64,000 bases of DNA from CAHJXG01 sp965277495 (GCA_965277495.1 OZ255824.1:310001-374000); one strand, 5' to 3'; shown: positions 10,236 to 18,702, counted from the first letter of the stretch. Numbers and translations: made by a program. Notes: generated by a model from the sequence alone, not told the origin.

Positions 10236-10948
10236 GCGCCGGGCTTCGTTGGAACGGCGTGCTCCATCGAAGCGGCGCCCGAACTCGGCGAATGATGATA
10301 CAGCGACCTGATTTCAGCCTCCAGCACCGCACGGCCGGGATCCGGCAGCCACCGCGCCGGCACCTGCACCGCCGCCGCCAGCAGCATCTTGTACCGGTCC
10401 CGCGGAATTTCATCAGCGCCGAATTGGGCAAGGTGCCGGGTCACGAACTGGGTGTCGAGCAGGGTGTAGCCGCCGAGCCGCATGCGCGCGACCAGGTGGA
10501 CCAACGCCACCTTCGACGCGTCGCGCGCCACGCTGAACATGCTTTCCCCAAAGAACACGCCGCCGAGCGACACGCCATACAGCCCGCCCACCAGCGCCCC
10601 GCCCTGCCAGCATTCCACCGAGTGCGCGAAATCCCGGCGGTGCAATTCGCCGAACAGCCGCTCGATGTCGCCGTTGATCCAGGTATCCTCCCGGCCCGGG
10701 GCGGCGGCCGCGCAACCGGCGACCACGGCGGCAAACGACTGGTTGCTGGTGACTTCATACTGGTCCGACAGCACCGTGCGCAGCAGCCGCTTCGGCAGGT
10801 GGAATCCATCGAGCGGCAGCACGCCGCGCAGCTCCGGGTCGAGCCAATACAGCCGCTGGCCCCGGCGCGTCTCGGCCATCGGGAACAGCCCGACCCGATA
10901 GGCGCGCATCAATAGGTCGGGCGTCACTTCAATCGTTCTGCGCGACAT
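10232..10948 (-). CDS. aat: leucyl/phenylalanyl-tRNA-protein transferase
   Basis: Aat transfers Leu or Phe from aminoacyl-tRNA to N-terminal Arg or Lys of proteins, marking them for ClpS/ClpAP degradation. The protein is 238 aa, normal for the family. Characteristic segments are YRVGLFPMAE near 17-26, YWLDPELRGVLPLD, DTWI, HSVE, GGLYGVSLGGVFFGESMF and LLDTQFVTRHLAQFGA. It is the first gene of the minus-strand operon leading into the three periplasmic paralogs and the MsrQ-like gene. The promoter should lie in 10949-11050; I see no clear match to a consensus. Confidence 0.95.
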   Translation of the reverse strand: MSRRTIEVTPDLLMRAYRVGLFPMAETRRGQRLYWLDPELRGVLPLDGFHLPKRLLRTVLSDQYEVTSNQSFAAVVAGCAAAAPGREDTWINGDIERLFGELHRRDFAHSVECWQGGALVGGLYGVSLGGVFFGESMFSVARDASKVALVHLVARMRLGGYTLLDTQFVTRHLAQFGADEIPRDRYKMLLAAAVQVPARWLPDPGRAVLEAEIRSLYHHSPSSGAASMEHAVPTKPGA

Positions 10949-11052
10949 GCTGGGGTGGTGGCCCGCCTTCAGAGGAATGCCGACATCATAACACGTCCGG
11001 CCGCATTACGGGTTCCTTAACCAATCAGTGCTAAAATTGGGCCTTCACTGTT

Positions 11053-11151
11053 TCAAGGAAGGGCGAAGTCTAGCGCTTGGGCCAAATCGAGCAATGGATC
11101 AAGGTGAGAAAGCCCCAGGAACAGCAGCCCTGCCAGCACGGCTAAATCCAT
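11053..11151 (-). CDS. possible 32-aa hydrophobic small protein
   Basis: Lies in the 250-bp space between aat and the DoxX-like gene, 47 nt downstream of the latter on the same strand. The peptide starts MDLAVLAGLLFLGL and ends DFALP, with one short hydrophobic segment. A purine-rich AGGGGAG lies just 2 nt before the ATG, which is closer than ideal. No family is recognised, and the frame could be open by chance. The rest of 10949-11198 shows nothing further. Confidence 0.2.
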   Translation of the reverse strand: MDLAVLAGLLFLGLSHLDPLLDLAQALDFALP

Positions 11152-11198
11152 TACTCCCCTATTGGATAGCAGGCGGCCGCCAGCGGTTAAACCCCGGC

Positions 11199-12284
11199 TC
11201 ATCCGTACTCCGCCCACTGCAGGCCGTAATACATTACGAAGAACCCGGCCAACGATGCCAAATACAGCGCTGAGATCATGGCCGCATTGGCGTTCGCCGT
11301 ACGGTGCTGCATGCCCAGGAGCCGCTGCACCGGTGAGGCGCCTCGCAGGCACACAGCGGCCAGGATGCCGACGATCGGTATGTGGCCGACCGTGTCCAGG
11401 TGGCCAAACTCTGGGATCGCCGCGATAAAGATGGCGGCATAGGCGGCAGCGCCGAAGCGGACCAGCCCCCGCCCGGTCATCACATAGAACGCCAGCGTGA
11501 ACTCGACGAAGCCTGCCACCATGACGACGAACTGCCAGGGGAAGCCGAACGCCAGGCCGGGATGCTCAGCCACGACCTCGAGTGTCCATTGCGGGTAGAC
11601 GAACTTCTCCACTGCCGTCCACATCAGCCCGAAGGCCAGGCCGCCCGACAGCAGCGGTACGCGCCACCTGAGCGCAGCCGGCGTGCTTACCCATGTCAGC
11701 GCCAGGTATGCCGCGATCCCGGGAAAGAACACGTAGTCCGTCATGTGGAAGATGCCGAACTGCGCGATCCCATAGGCATACAGGACGCAGATCCCGGCGG
11801 CGGCAAGGAGGCAACTACGGCGCCACGCGACTGAAATGGCGACCGTCAGTTGCAAGGCGCCCATCCACGCGATGCCGGCCATGAGCTCGGGCGTCAGGAT
11901 CGCGTCGCCGCGTTCCCATAACACAACGGCCCCCTTGTCCCAGAGCAGCAGGAAATAGGCCCCGGCAGCAAGGCGAACCAGCTTTTCCTCGATGTCCGCG
12001 TGCAATGATCCGCTGGAAGCGAGCCAGGGCCAGCGCCGGGCAACACTGCCGTCCAGCAAGAATCCGACATAGACCAGCAGCAGGAAGCCGCAGGCGATTA
12101 GCCCGAACAGCGGCGTCAGCACATGGCCCGGCGCGACAGGCGCCTGCGTGACGTCGGCGGTCGAGCAGAACCATTTCACATGGGCAGAGGCCCGCACCGG
12201 AATGAGCGCGGCCGCGGCCAACCCGACGATCCCAGCAACCTGCTTGCCTTGGCGCCATAAGGCGCTTTTGTCGTCCAAGGCCAT
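11199..12284 (-). CDS. DoxX-like polytopic membrane protein
   Basis: A 361-aa membrane protein with roughly eight to nine hydrophobic helices. AHVKWF follows the first hydrophobic segment, a motif I associate with large DoxX-family membrane proteins of unknown function; EKFVYP and EFTLAFYVMTGR lie in later helices. No catalytic residues can be pointed out. It stands alone between aat and accC on the minus strand, with 154 bp before it. Assignment beyond membrane protein is tentative. Confidence 0.7.
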   Translation of the reverse strand: MALDDKSALWRQGKQVAGIVGLAAAALIPVRASAHVKWFCSTADVTQAPVAPGHVLTPLFGLIACGFLLLVYVGFLLDGSVARRWPWLASSGSLHADIEEKLVRLAAGAYFLLLWDKGAVVLWERGDAILTPELMAGIAWMGALQLTVAISVAWRRSCLLAAAGICVLYAYGIAQFGIFHMTDYVFFPGIAAYLALTWVSTPAALRWRVPLLSGGLAFGLMWTAVEKFVYPQWTLEVVAEHPGLAFGFPWQFVVMVAGFVEFTLAFYVMTGRGLVRFGAAAYAAIFIAAIPEFGHLDTVGHIPIVGILAAVCLRGASPVQRLLGMQHRTANANAAMISALYLASLAGFFVMYYGLQWAEYG

Positions 12285-12438
12285 CTAGATCCGCATCCCG
12301 GGCAATTGCTGCACATGGAATACGGAACGAAGCCGGTCGGCGGATGCCCTTTGCGGTGCACATTTTCGGAAAGAATTTCGCCGCCGCCGCCGGCAAACCG
12401 GCAAAACGACGCCAGGCCTGCTTAAGAACCGCTACACG

Positions 12439-13779
12439 CTAAACACTCGACACGAACCGCTCCAGCCAGTGGATCGTATACTCCCCCGCCACGAACTCCG
12501 GCGCGTCCATGATGCGGCGATGCAGCGGCAGGGTCGTCTTGATGCCCTGGATCGCGAACTCGCCCAACGCGCGGCGCATCCGGGCGATCGCCTCCGGCCG
12601 GGTCGGCGCGTGCACGATCAGCTTCGCCACCATGCTGTCGTAATACGGCGGCACGACATAGCCGGCATACAGCGCGCTATCGACCCGCACGCCCAGGCCC
12701 CCCGGCGCATGGAACACGTCCACCCGGCCCGGCGTCGGCACGAACGTCTCTGGGTCCTCCGCCGTCACTCGGCACTCGATCGCATGGCCGCGGAACTCGA
12801 CATCGGCCTGCACATACCCGAGCTCATGCCCGGCCGCGACACGGAGCTGCTCGCGCACCAGGTCCACGCCGCAGACCATCTCGGTGACGGGATGCTCGAC
12901 TTGCAGGCGGGTGTTCATCTCGATAAAAGCGAACTGCCCGTCCTGATACAGGAACTCCAGCGTGCCGGCGTTGCGGTAGCCCAGCGTGCGCAGCCCGGAG
13001 GTGACGACGGTGCCCAGGCTGTCCCGCGCCGCCGGGGTCAATGCCGGGGAGCCCGCCTCCTCGACCAATTTCTGGTGCCGCCGCTGCAGGCTGCAGTCGC
13101 GCTCGCCGAAATGCACGACGTTGCCATGGGCGTCCGCCATCACCTGCAGCTCGATATGTCGCGGGCGGTCAAGATACTTCTCTATATAGACAGCGTCGTC
13201 GCCGAACGCGGTGCGCGCCTCGGTCCGTGCCACGGTCCAGGCCTCCTCCAGCTCGTCCGCCGCCAGCGCCACCTTCATGCCGCGCCCGCCGCCGCCCGCC
13301 GCCGCCTTCACCAGCACCGGGTAGCCGACGCGGTCCGCCACCGCGCGGGCCTCGTCCATGCCGGCGACCGCGCCGTCCGAGCCCGGCACCAGCGGCACGC
13401 CCAATGACGCCATCGCCGCCTTCGCCGCGATCTTGTCGCCCATCATGCGGATATGCGCCGGCGAAGGGCCGATGAACGTCATGCCATGCGCCTCGACCAT
13501 CTCGGCGAACTTCGCATTCTCCGAAAGGAACCCGTAGCCCGGATGGATCGCGTCGGCGCCCGTCACCGCGGCGGCGGACAGCAGCGTCGGGATGTTGAGG
13601 TAGCTGTCCCGCGCCGGCGGCGGCCCGATGCACACGCTCTCGTCGGCCAGGCGCACGTGCATGGCGTCGGTGTCGGCCGTCGAATGGACCGCGACCGTTG
13701 GGATGCCCAACTCGCGGCACGCACGCTGGATGCGTAATGCGATCTCGCCGCGATTCGCGATCAGGACCTTATGGAACAC
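12439..13779 (-). CDS. accC: acetyl-CoA carboxylase biotin carboxylase subunit
   Basis: AccC carboxylates biotin on AccB with ATP and bicarbonate, the first half-reaction of fatty acid synthesis. The protein is 446 aa, normal length. The ATP-grasp glycine loop AAAGGGGRGMKV is near residue 165 and EMNTRLQVEHPVTE near 285-300 contains catalytic Glu and Arg. The start is GTG at 13777-13779, sharing one base with the accB stop (TAGTG), so the pair is translationally coupled. The C-terminus ends IHWLERF. Confidence 0.97.
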   Translation of the reverse strand: MFHKVLIANRGEIALRIQRACRELGIPTVAVHSTADTDAMHVRLADESVCIGPPPARDSYLNIPTLLSAAAVTGADAIHPGYGFLSENAKFAEMVEAHGMTFIGPSPAHIRMMGDKIAAKAAMASLGVPLVPGSDGAVAGMDEARAVADRVGYPVLVKAAAGGGGRGMKVALAADELEEAWTVARTEARTAFGDDAVYIEKYLDRPRHIELQVMADAHGNVVHFGERDCSLQRRHQKLVEEAGSPALTPAARDSLGTVVTSGLRTLGYRNAGTLEFLYQDGQFAFIEMNTRLQVEHPVTEMVCGVDLVREQLRVAAGHELGYVQADVEFRGHAIECRVTAEDPETFVPTPGRVDVFHAPGGLGVRVDSALYAGYVVPPYYDSMVAKLIVHAPTRPEAIARMRRALGEFAIQGIKTTLPLHRRIMDAPEFVAGEYTIHWLERFVSSV

Positions 13780-14219
13780 TACTCGATGACCAGCAGCGGC
13801 TGAGCATATTCGACGGGCTCGCCGCTTTGGACCAGGATGCGGGTCACCGTTCCGGCTTGCGGCGCCTTGATCTGGTTGAAGGTCTTCATCGCCTCGATCA
13901 ACAGCACCGTCTGCCCGGCGGCGACGGTGCGTCCGACGGCGATGAACGGCGACGCGCCCGGCTCCGGCGCTAAATAGACGATGCCGACCATGGGGCTCAT
14001 GACGGCGCCGGCGGGCACCATCTCCTCCAGCGCTGCGGGCAGCGGCGGAGCAGCGGCGGGCGCCGGCAACGTGGGCGCCGCCTGCGTCACCGGCGCTGCG
14101 CCGCGCACCAGGCGGATGCGGTTATCGCCCGCCACCAGCTCGATCTCGGTCAGCGCCGTGTCGCGGAGAATGAGGGCGAGCGTCCGGATGCTGTCCGGAT
14201 CGAACGGGGTGCCATTCAT
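13779..14219 (-). CDS. accB: biotin carboxyl carrier protein of acetyl-CoA carboxylase
   Basis: AccB carries biotin between AccC and the carboxyltransferase. It is 146 aa, with a Pro/Ala linker around residues 45-65 and a biotinyl domain in the C-terminal half. The biotin lysine is in EAMKTFNQIKAP near residue 113; Thr replaces the more common Leu or Met after that lysine, within the usual variation. The aroQ gene that often precedes accB is not present: upstream is a 176-bp region (14220-14395) divergent to thiS. Confidence 0.96.
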   Translation of the reverse strand: MNGTPFDPDSIRTLALILRDTALTEIELVAGDNRIRLVRGAAPVTQAAPTLPAPAAAPPLPAALEEMVPAGAVMSPMVGIVYLAPEPGASPFIAVGRTVAAGQTVLLIEAMKTFNQIKAPQAGTVTRILVQSGEPVEYAQPLLVIE

Positions 14220-14395
14220 TTGCAGTTCCTCACAGGGCGCCCAGCCGCCCGGTGATCGCGTCCGAAATGCCCATCATAGCCCTGCGCCATAACACAACGG
14301 ACCCACTGCGTCCATTGCGCCCTGGCGTGTTGGGTCATGCCAGGCTTGCTCCGCGCCCGCTTGTCCGGCGGCGGCGGGGTCGCTATTTCACCTGC

Positions 14396-14599
14396 ATGCA
14401 CGATATCTCGGTCAACGGCGAGCCTCGCGCCATCCCGCCAGGCCAGACAGTGGCGGCGCTGCTGGGGTCGCTGGGGCTCGATCAGCGCAAGGTCGCGGTC
14501 GAGCGGAACGAGGCCATCGTCGCGCGCTCGCTCTATGACGCGACGCCGCTCGACGCCGGCGACCGGATCGAGATCGTCCACTTCATCGGAGGCGGCTAG
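14396..14599 (+). CDS. thiS: sulfur carrier protein ThiS
   Basis: A 67-aa ubiquitin-like protein. ThiF-type enzymes adenylate its C-terminal Gly-Gly to make the thiocarboxylate that donates sulfur to thiazole synthesis. The chain starts MHDISVNGEPR and ends VHFIGGG, with the glycines at the terminus as required. Two nucleotides separate it from thiG. I looked for a TPP riboswitch in 14220-14395 and saw no core elements. Confidence 0.93.
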   Translation: MHDISVNGEPRAIPPGQTVAALLGSLGLDQRKVAVERNEAIVARSLYDATPLDAGDRIEIVHFIGGG

Positions 14600-14601
14600 C
14601 C

Positions 14602-15405
14602 ATGGACGGTATCCTGCATAACGACAATACCCGGGACGACCCTTGGACCGTGGCCGGGCGGCAGTTCCACTCCCGCCTCGTCGTCGGCACCGGCAAGTAC
14701 AAAAGTTTGGAGGAGACCGCGGCCGCGATCGAGGCGTCGGGTGCCGAGATGGTGACGGTCGCCGTGCGCCGGGTGAACCTGTCGGACCCGAAAGCGCCGA
14801 TGCTGCAGGACCATGTCGACCCTGCCCGCTATACGTACCTACCCAACACCGCCGGTTGCCACACTGCGAACGACGCCGTGCGCACCTTGCGGCTGGCGCG
14901 CGAGGCCGGGGGATGGAACCTGGTCAAGCTCGAGGTGCTGGGTCCGCCGCCGCATCTGTATCCCGACATGGCCGCGACGTTCGAGGCGGCCGAGGCGCTG
15001 ATCCGCGACGGCTTCGAGGTCATGGTGTATTGCGCCGACGACCCGGTGGCGGCGAAGCGCCTGGAGGAGATGGGCTGCGTCGCCATCATGCCGCTCGGCG
15101 CGCCGATCGGCTCGGGCCTTGGCCTGCAGAATCCGGCCATGCTGTCCATGATCATCGAGCAGGCGCATGTCCCCGTGCTGGTGGACGCGGGCGTCGGCAC
15201 CGCGTCGGACGCCGCCATCGCCATGGAAATCGGCTGCGACGCGGTGTTGCTGAACTCCGCCATTGCCAATGCGGGCGACCCGATCCGGATGGCGCGGGCG
15301 ATGCGGGCGGGCGTCGAGGCCGGGCGTCATGCGCGCCTTGCCGGACGCATGCCGCGCCGCATGGGCGCCGACCCGAGCAGCCCGTTGGCGGGCCTGATAC
15401 GTTAA
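14602..15405 (+). CDS. thiG: thiazole synthase
   Basis: ThiG condenses deoxyxylulose 5-phosphate, dehydroglycine and ThiS thiocarboxylate into the thiazole of thiamine. It is 267 aa. Key features are the Schiff-base lysine in NLVKLEVLG (about Lys109), PNTAGCHTANDAV, IMPLGAPIGSGLGLQN and the phosphate-binding DAGVGTASDAA. It follows thiS by 2 nt. Neither thiE nor thiF is next to it. Confidence 0.97.
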   Translation: MDGILHNDNTRDDPWTVAGRQFHSRLVVGTGKYKSLEETAAAIEASGAEMVTVAVRRVNLSDPKAPMLQDHVDPARYTYLPNTAGCHTANDAVRTLRLAREAGGWNLVKLEVLGPPPHLYPDMAATFEAAEALIRDGFEVMVYCADDPVAAKRLEEMGCVAIMPLGAPIGSGLGLQNPAMLSMIIEQAHVPVLVDAGVGTASDAAIAMEIGCDAVLLNSAIANAGDPIRMARAMRAGVEAGRHARLAGRMPRRMGADPSSPLAGLIR

Positions 15406-15464
15406 CCCAGCCGTTGAATGCGTCGGCTTGATCACTACTAAGAATGATCTAAGCAATATTGAAA

Positions 15465-15499
15465 TTGGTTAGTAACCCGGCCAGGGCTGCCCTAACCAA
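15465..15499. repeat. inverted repeat downstream of thiG
   Basis: TTGGTTAG at 15465-15472 and CTAACCAA at 15492-15499 form an 8-bp stem around a 19-nt loop. It could end thiSG transcription, but there is no T-run after it, so an operator is also possible. Confidence 0.3.
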
Positions 15500-15591
15500 A
15501 TGCACCAGTCAACGCGGATCGTTACGTAGTGTGATAATAGTCAGGACTGGTAAGTAGGACCGCAAATCCCGGGCCGACGTTCTATATACAA

Positions 15592-15611
15592 AGTCTCTCG
15601 CAAATGAGACT
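15592..15611 (+). promoter_or_regulatory. small hairpin after a -10-like element ahead of rlpA
   Basis: TATACA at 15585-15590 resembles a -10 box. AGTCTC (15592-15597) and GAGACT (15606-15611) then form a 6-bp stem at the likely 5' end of the rlpA transcript. No good -35 box is seen. The rest of 15406-15692 is AT-richer and holds no gene. Confidence 0.25.
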
Positions 15612-15692
15612 GCCGGGGCGCGGGCAACTTACTGGTTGACCATTGCCGCAGAATGGGCTGAATGCCCGTTCAGCAATGCATTGAGGCCATGG

Positions 15693-16184
15693 ATGACCAA
15701 GCCAGCCGCCCGATTCCTGCCCGGCATGATCGCGTCGGCCATGCTCCTGACCGGACCGTCAAACGCCGGCGCAGCCTCGCCGGGGTGGGCAGAAAGCGGG
15801 CAGGCATCCTGGTACGGCAGTTGGCACCAAGGCCGCCCGACCAGCAGCGGCGAGCCGTTCGACCAAAACGCCATGACCGCCGCCCACGCCAACCTCCCGC
15901 TCGGCAGCCGCGTCCGCGTCACCCGGCAGGACACCGGCGACAGCGTCGTCGTCACCATCAACGACCGTCAGCCGCCGAAGGGGAACCGGGTGATCGACCT
16001 GTCCCGCAAGGCCGCCGCCCAGCTCGGCATGGTGGACCGGGGCGTCAGCATGGTGAAGATCGCCAAGATCAACCCGCGCGAGCCGGTGGAAGTCGCGGAG
16101 GCGCCGGACGACGCGCCGGCGGGCTACGACACGCTCAATCCTCGGCGACATGGTCGGCCACATACGCGCCACGCGCACCCATAG
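15693..16184 (+). CDS. RlpA-family septal ring lytic transglycosylase/lipoprotein-like protein
   Basis: A 163-aa exported protein with a double-psi beta-barrel of the RlpA type, which in characterised members cleaves stripped peptidoglycan at the septum. The signal peptide covers residues 1-27; there is no lipobox Cys. The domain shows ASWYGSWHQGRPTSSGE, MTAAHANLPLG, VTINDRQPPKG and RVIDLSRKAA, matching family signatures. The C-terminal SPOR domain of longer RlpA proteins is absent. The ATG at 15693 with GAGG 6 nt upstream is preferred over an upstream in-frame ATG at 15636. Its last 50 bp overlap the convergent YihY gene. Confidence 0.85.
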   Translation: MTKPAARFLPGMIASAMLLTGPSNAGAASPGWAESGQASWYGSWHQGRPTSSGEPFDQNAMTAAHANLPLGSRVRVTRQDTGDSVVVTINDRQPPKGNRVIDLSRKAAAQLGMVDRGVSMVKIAKINPREPVEVAEAPDDAPAGYDTLNPRRHGRPHTRHAHP

Positions 16185-17226
16185 GCAACGGCGGCCCGTC
16201 GGTGCTGTCGCGCGACGTCTGCAGCTCGAGCTCCGCGTTCAACTCCGCGCCGAGCAGCACCGCGTAAACCGTTACGAAGAACCACATCATCACGCCGACC
16301 ACGGTGCCGAGCGGGCCATATGTCGCGTCGTAGGTCGCGAACTGACCCACATAAAACGAGAACAGCGCCGAAACGAGCATCCACAGCACCGTCGCCACCA
16401 CCGAACCCGGCGTCACCCATCGCCAGCGCGGACGCTGGCGCGACGGCCCGTAGCGATATAGCAGCGACAGCCCGCTCAGGATCGCCAGCACCAGCAGCCC
16501 GAAGCTCGCGACGCGTATCAATGTTGTCTGATAGGCCGTCACACCCACCACCGCCAGCATCGCCGGCAGCCCGACCAGCAGCGCCAGCCCGATCACGGCG
16601 CTGATGATCGCGATCAGGGTGATGACGAACGACGTGAGCTGGAAGCGCACCCAGCTCCGCTGCTCCCGCTCCTCGTAGGCGAGATTGAGCGCCGCGATGA
16701 TCGACTTCGTGCCGGTCGCCGAACTCCATAGCGTCACGCCGGTGTTGAACAGCAGATGCAGGCCCAGTGAGGCCGGCGGCTTGCTGACCAGCATGTGAAC
16801 GCGCTCGGAAATGAGCTGCCACGCGGACGGCGGCAGCAGGTCGCGCAGCACTTCGAGCTGCGGCTCGACCGTGGCGGGGTCGAGCAGCAGGCCATAGATA
16901 GAGATCAGCATCGAGATGGCGGGAAACAGCGCGAGGGTGGCATAGAACGCGCAACCGGCGGCAACGAGCGACACGCGGTCGGTCAGCATCTCGACGAACG
17001 TGCGGCGCAGGACCGCCTTCCAACCGCTCCATGGGATGTCGGACGGCGCTTCGGCGTGGCGCCCCAGCTCCGCCGCCTCGGGTTCGAGCACCAGGCGCAC
17101 CGATTCGGCGCCGGGTCCGGCGGCATCGGCGCGGGGATGCACCGAGGCCGGGGCCACCACGCTTTCGTTAAGCTCGGCGGGCGTGTCGGCCGCGGGTGGG
17201 TCCGGCGGGGCGGCAACGGACTTCAT
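16135..17226 (-). CDS. YihY/BrkB family inner-membrane protein
   Basis: A 363-aa membrane protein with about six helices and a 60-residue acidic, Pro/Ala-rich N-terminal extension. Family landmarks are AGCAFYATLALFPA near 105-118, GLLLDP, LFNTGVTLWSSATGTKSI and GTVVGVMMWFFVTVYAVLLGAELNAELE. The family was once labelled ribonuclease BN in error; its real function is unknown. The 3' end runs 50 bp into the convergent RlpA gene. Confidence 0.9.
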   Translation of the reverse strand: MKSVAAPPDPPAADTPAELNESVVAPASVHPRADAAGPGAESVRLVLEPEAAELGRHAEAPSDIPWSGWKAVLRRTFVEMLTDRVSLVAAGCAFYATLALFPAISMLISIYGLLLDPATVEPQLEVLRDLLPPSAWQLISERVHMLVSKPPASLGLHLLFNTGVTLWSSATGTKSIIAALNLAYEEREQRSWVRFQLTSFVITLIAIISAVIGLALLVGLPAMLAVVGVTAYQTTLIRVASFGLLVLAILSGLSLLYRYGPSRQRPRWRWVTPGSVVATVLWMLVSALFSFYVGQFATYDATYGPLGTVVGVMMWFFVTVYAVLLGAELNAELELQTSRDSTDGPPLPMGARGAYVADHVAED

Positions 17227-17492
17227 TCCTGGTTTTCCCCTTTAAAAGCAGCATCTTGCTGCGAGAACATAGCGTCCCAGCCTTGAGTTGGAACCCTGGT
17301 GCGCCCTGCCCTGTGCCAACCCTGACGAATTATAACGGCGTAAGCGGGATTTTCTCTTGCATGGGGGGGGGTGTGGTCCTATTTCCGCGTCCACGCAGCA
17401 ACGCACGTGCCTCTGGCCCCTGGGGTTACGCAACGACGTCAAGCGTTCTGGCACTACTCGCTTCCGCTGGTTCGTTCGACCGTTCCGTCAAC

Positions 17493-17542
17493 CCCGCCTG
17501 CCGGCATCGCCCGGCGGGCACGCCCCCGCATCACTGGGGCGT
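17493..17542 (+). promoter_or_regulatory. structured leader of the ornithine/lysine decarboxylase gene
   Basis: The 338-bp gap 17227-17564 has no gene but ends with two GC-rich hairpins in tandem. The first pairs CCCGCC (17493-17498) with GGCGGG (17513-17518). The second pairs ACGCCCC (17520-17526) with GGGGCGT (17536-17542). A GGAG at 17551-17554 follows before the ATG at 17565. A run of nine G lies near 17363-17371. Alphaproteobacterial ornithine decarboxylase genes are known to carry the speF leader RNA; I cannot confirm that consensus here. Confidence 0.35.
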
Positions 17543-17564
17543 TCGACCATGGAGACTAGGCGCG

Positions 17565-18695
17565 ATGACCCCCAAGATCGCAGCGTACCTCGCTGACCGC
17601 TCGCCTGCCACCCCCTGCCTCGTGCTCGACGTCGACCGCGTTGAACGCAATTACCGCACCTTGCTCAGCGCATTGCCTTTGGCGCGCGTCTATTATGCCG
17701 TGAAGGCCAACCCGGCCGCACCGATCCTCCAGCGCCTCGTCGGCCTCGGCAGCAGCTTCGACGCCGCGTCGTTCGAGGAAATCGAGTTCTGCCTCAACGC
17801 CGGCGCCGCCCCCGCCGCCATCAGCTATGGCAACACGATCAAGAAGGTGTCGGCCATCCAGCGCGCCCACGCCGCCGGGGTGACCATGTTCGCCTTCGAC
17901 AGCGCCGAAGAACTGGAAAAGCTGGCCGAGCACGCCCCGGGCGCCCGCGTCTATTGCCGCCTGCTGGTGCAGAACGACGGCGCGGAGTGGCCGCTGTCCC
18001 GCAAGTTCGGCACCACGGTCGAGGTGGCGCGCGAGCTGATGATCCGAGCCGGCGAGCTTGGCATGGACCCTTATGGCCTGTCGTTCCACGTCGGCAGTCA
18101 GCAGACCACGACCGGCAGCTACGAGACCGCGATCGGCCGCGTGGCGATGCTGTTTACCGACCTCGCAGCGGCCGGCGTCAACCTGCGCATGGTCAACCTC
18201 GGCGGCGGCTACCCCGTGCGCTATCGCGACGAGATCCCCGGCATCGACCGCTTCGCCGACGCCATCATGCACGCCATGACGCAGCATTTCGGCAACGACC
18301 TGCCGGAAATACTGATCGAGCCGGGCCGCTTCCTGGTCGGCGACGCCGGCGTGGTCAGCGCCGAAGTCGTGCTGGTGTGCCACAAGGCGAAAGACGACCC
18401 GGTGCGCTGGGTCTATCTCGACATCGGGCGCTTCGGCGGCCTGGCGGAAACCGAAGGCGAGTCGATCAAGTACCGGTTCACCACCGAGCATGACGGCGCC
18501 GACACCGGGCCGGTCGCCATCGCCGGCCCGACCTGCGACGGCGCAGACATCCTGTATGAACGTGCCCATTACCGGATGCCCTTGGCTCTCCGCTGCGGCG
18601 ACCGGGTGCAGATCCAGTCGACCGGGGCCTACGTCACGACCTATGCGAGCCAGCGTTTCAATGGTTTCGCGCCGCTGACGGAACACTACATCTAG
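17565..18695 (+). CDS. PLP-dependent ornithine/lysine decarboxylase (alanine racemase fold)
   Basis: A 376-aa fold-type III decarboxylase that makes putrescine from ornithine (or cadaverine from lysine), the entry to polyamine synthesis. The PLP lysine is Lys47 in YYAVKANP. SFHVGSQ, NLGGGYPVRY and IEPGRFLVGDAG supply cofactor contacts, and Cys324 in GPTCDGADILYE is the substrate-site cysteine. The length is typical of alphaproteobacterial ODCs. An open frame extends upstream to 17196, but homology begins at this ATG. A strong intrinsic terminator follows at 18703-18739. Confidence 0.94.
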   Translation: MTPKIAAYLADRSPATPCLVLDVDRVERNYRTLLSALPLARVYYAVKANPAAPILQRLVGLGSSFDAASFEEIEFCLNAGAAPAAISYGNTIKKVSAIQRAHAAGVTMFAFDSAEELEKLAEHAPGARVYCRLLVQNDGAEWPLSRKFGTTVEVARELMIRAGELGMDPYGLSFHVGSQQTTTGSYETAIGRVAMLFTDLAAAGVNLRMVNLGGGYPVRYRDEIPGIDRFADAIMHAMTQHFGNDLPEILIEPGRFLVGDAGVVSAEVVLVCHKAKDDPVRWVYLDIGRFGGLAETEGESIKYRFTTEHDGADTGPVAIAGPTCDGADILYERAHYRMPLALRCGDRVQIQSTGAYVTTYASQRFNGFAPLTEHYI

Positions 18696-18702
18696 CTAAC
18701 GC

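Noticed and set aside
11028..11273. 81-aa open frame on + between aat and the DoxX-like gene
   Set aside because: It runs into the antisense of the DoxX-like gene, with a composition typical of a shadow and no ribosome-binding site.
14220..14395. TPP riboswitch ahead of thiS
   Set aside because: The conserved core elements (CTGAGA and the ACCTGATC-type element) were not found in this region, so no riboswitch is claimed.
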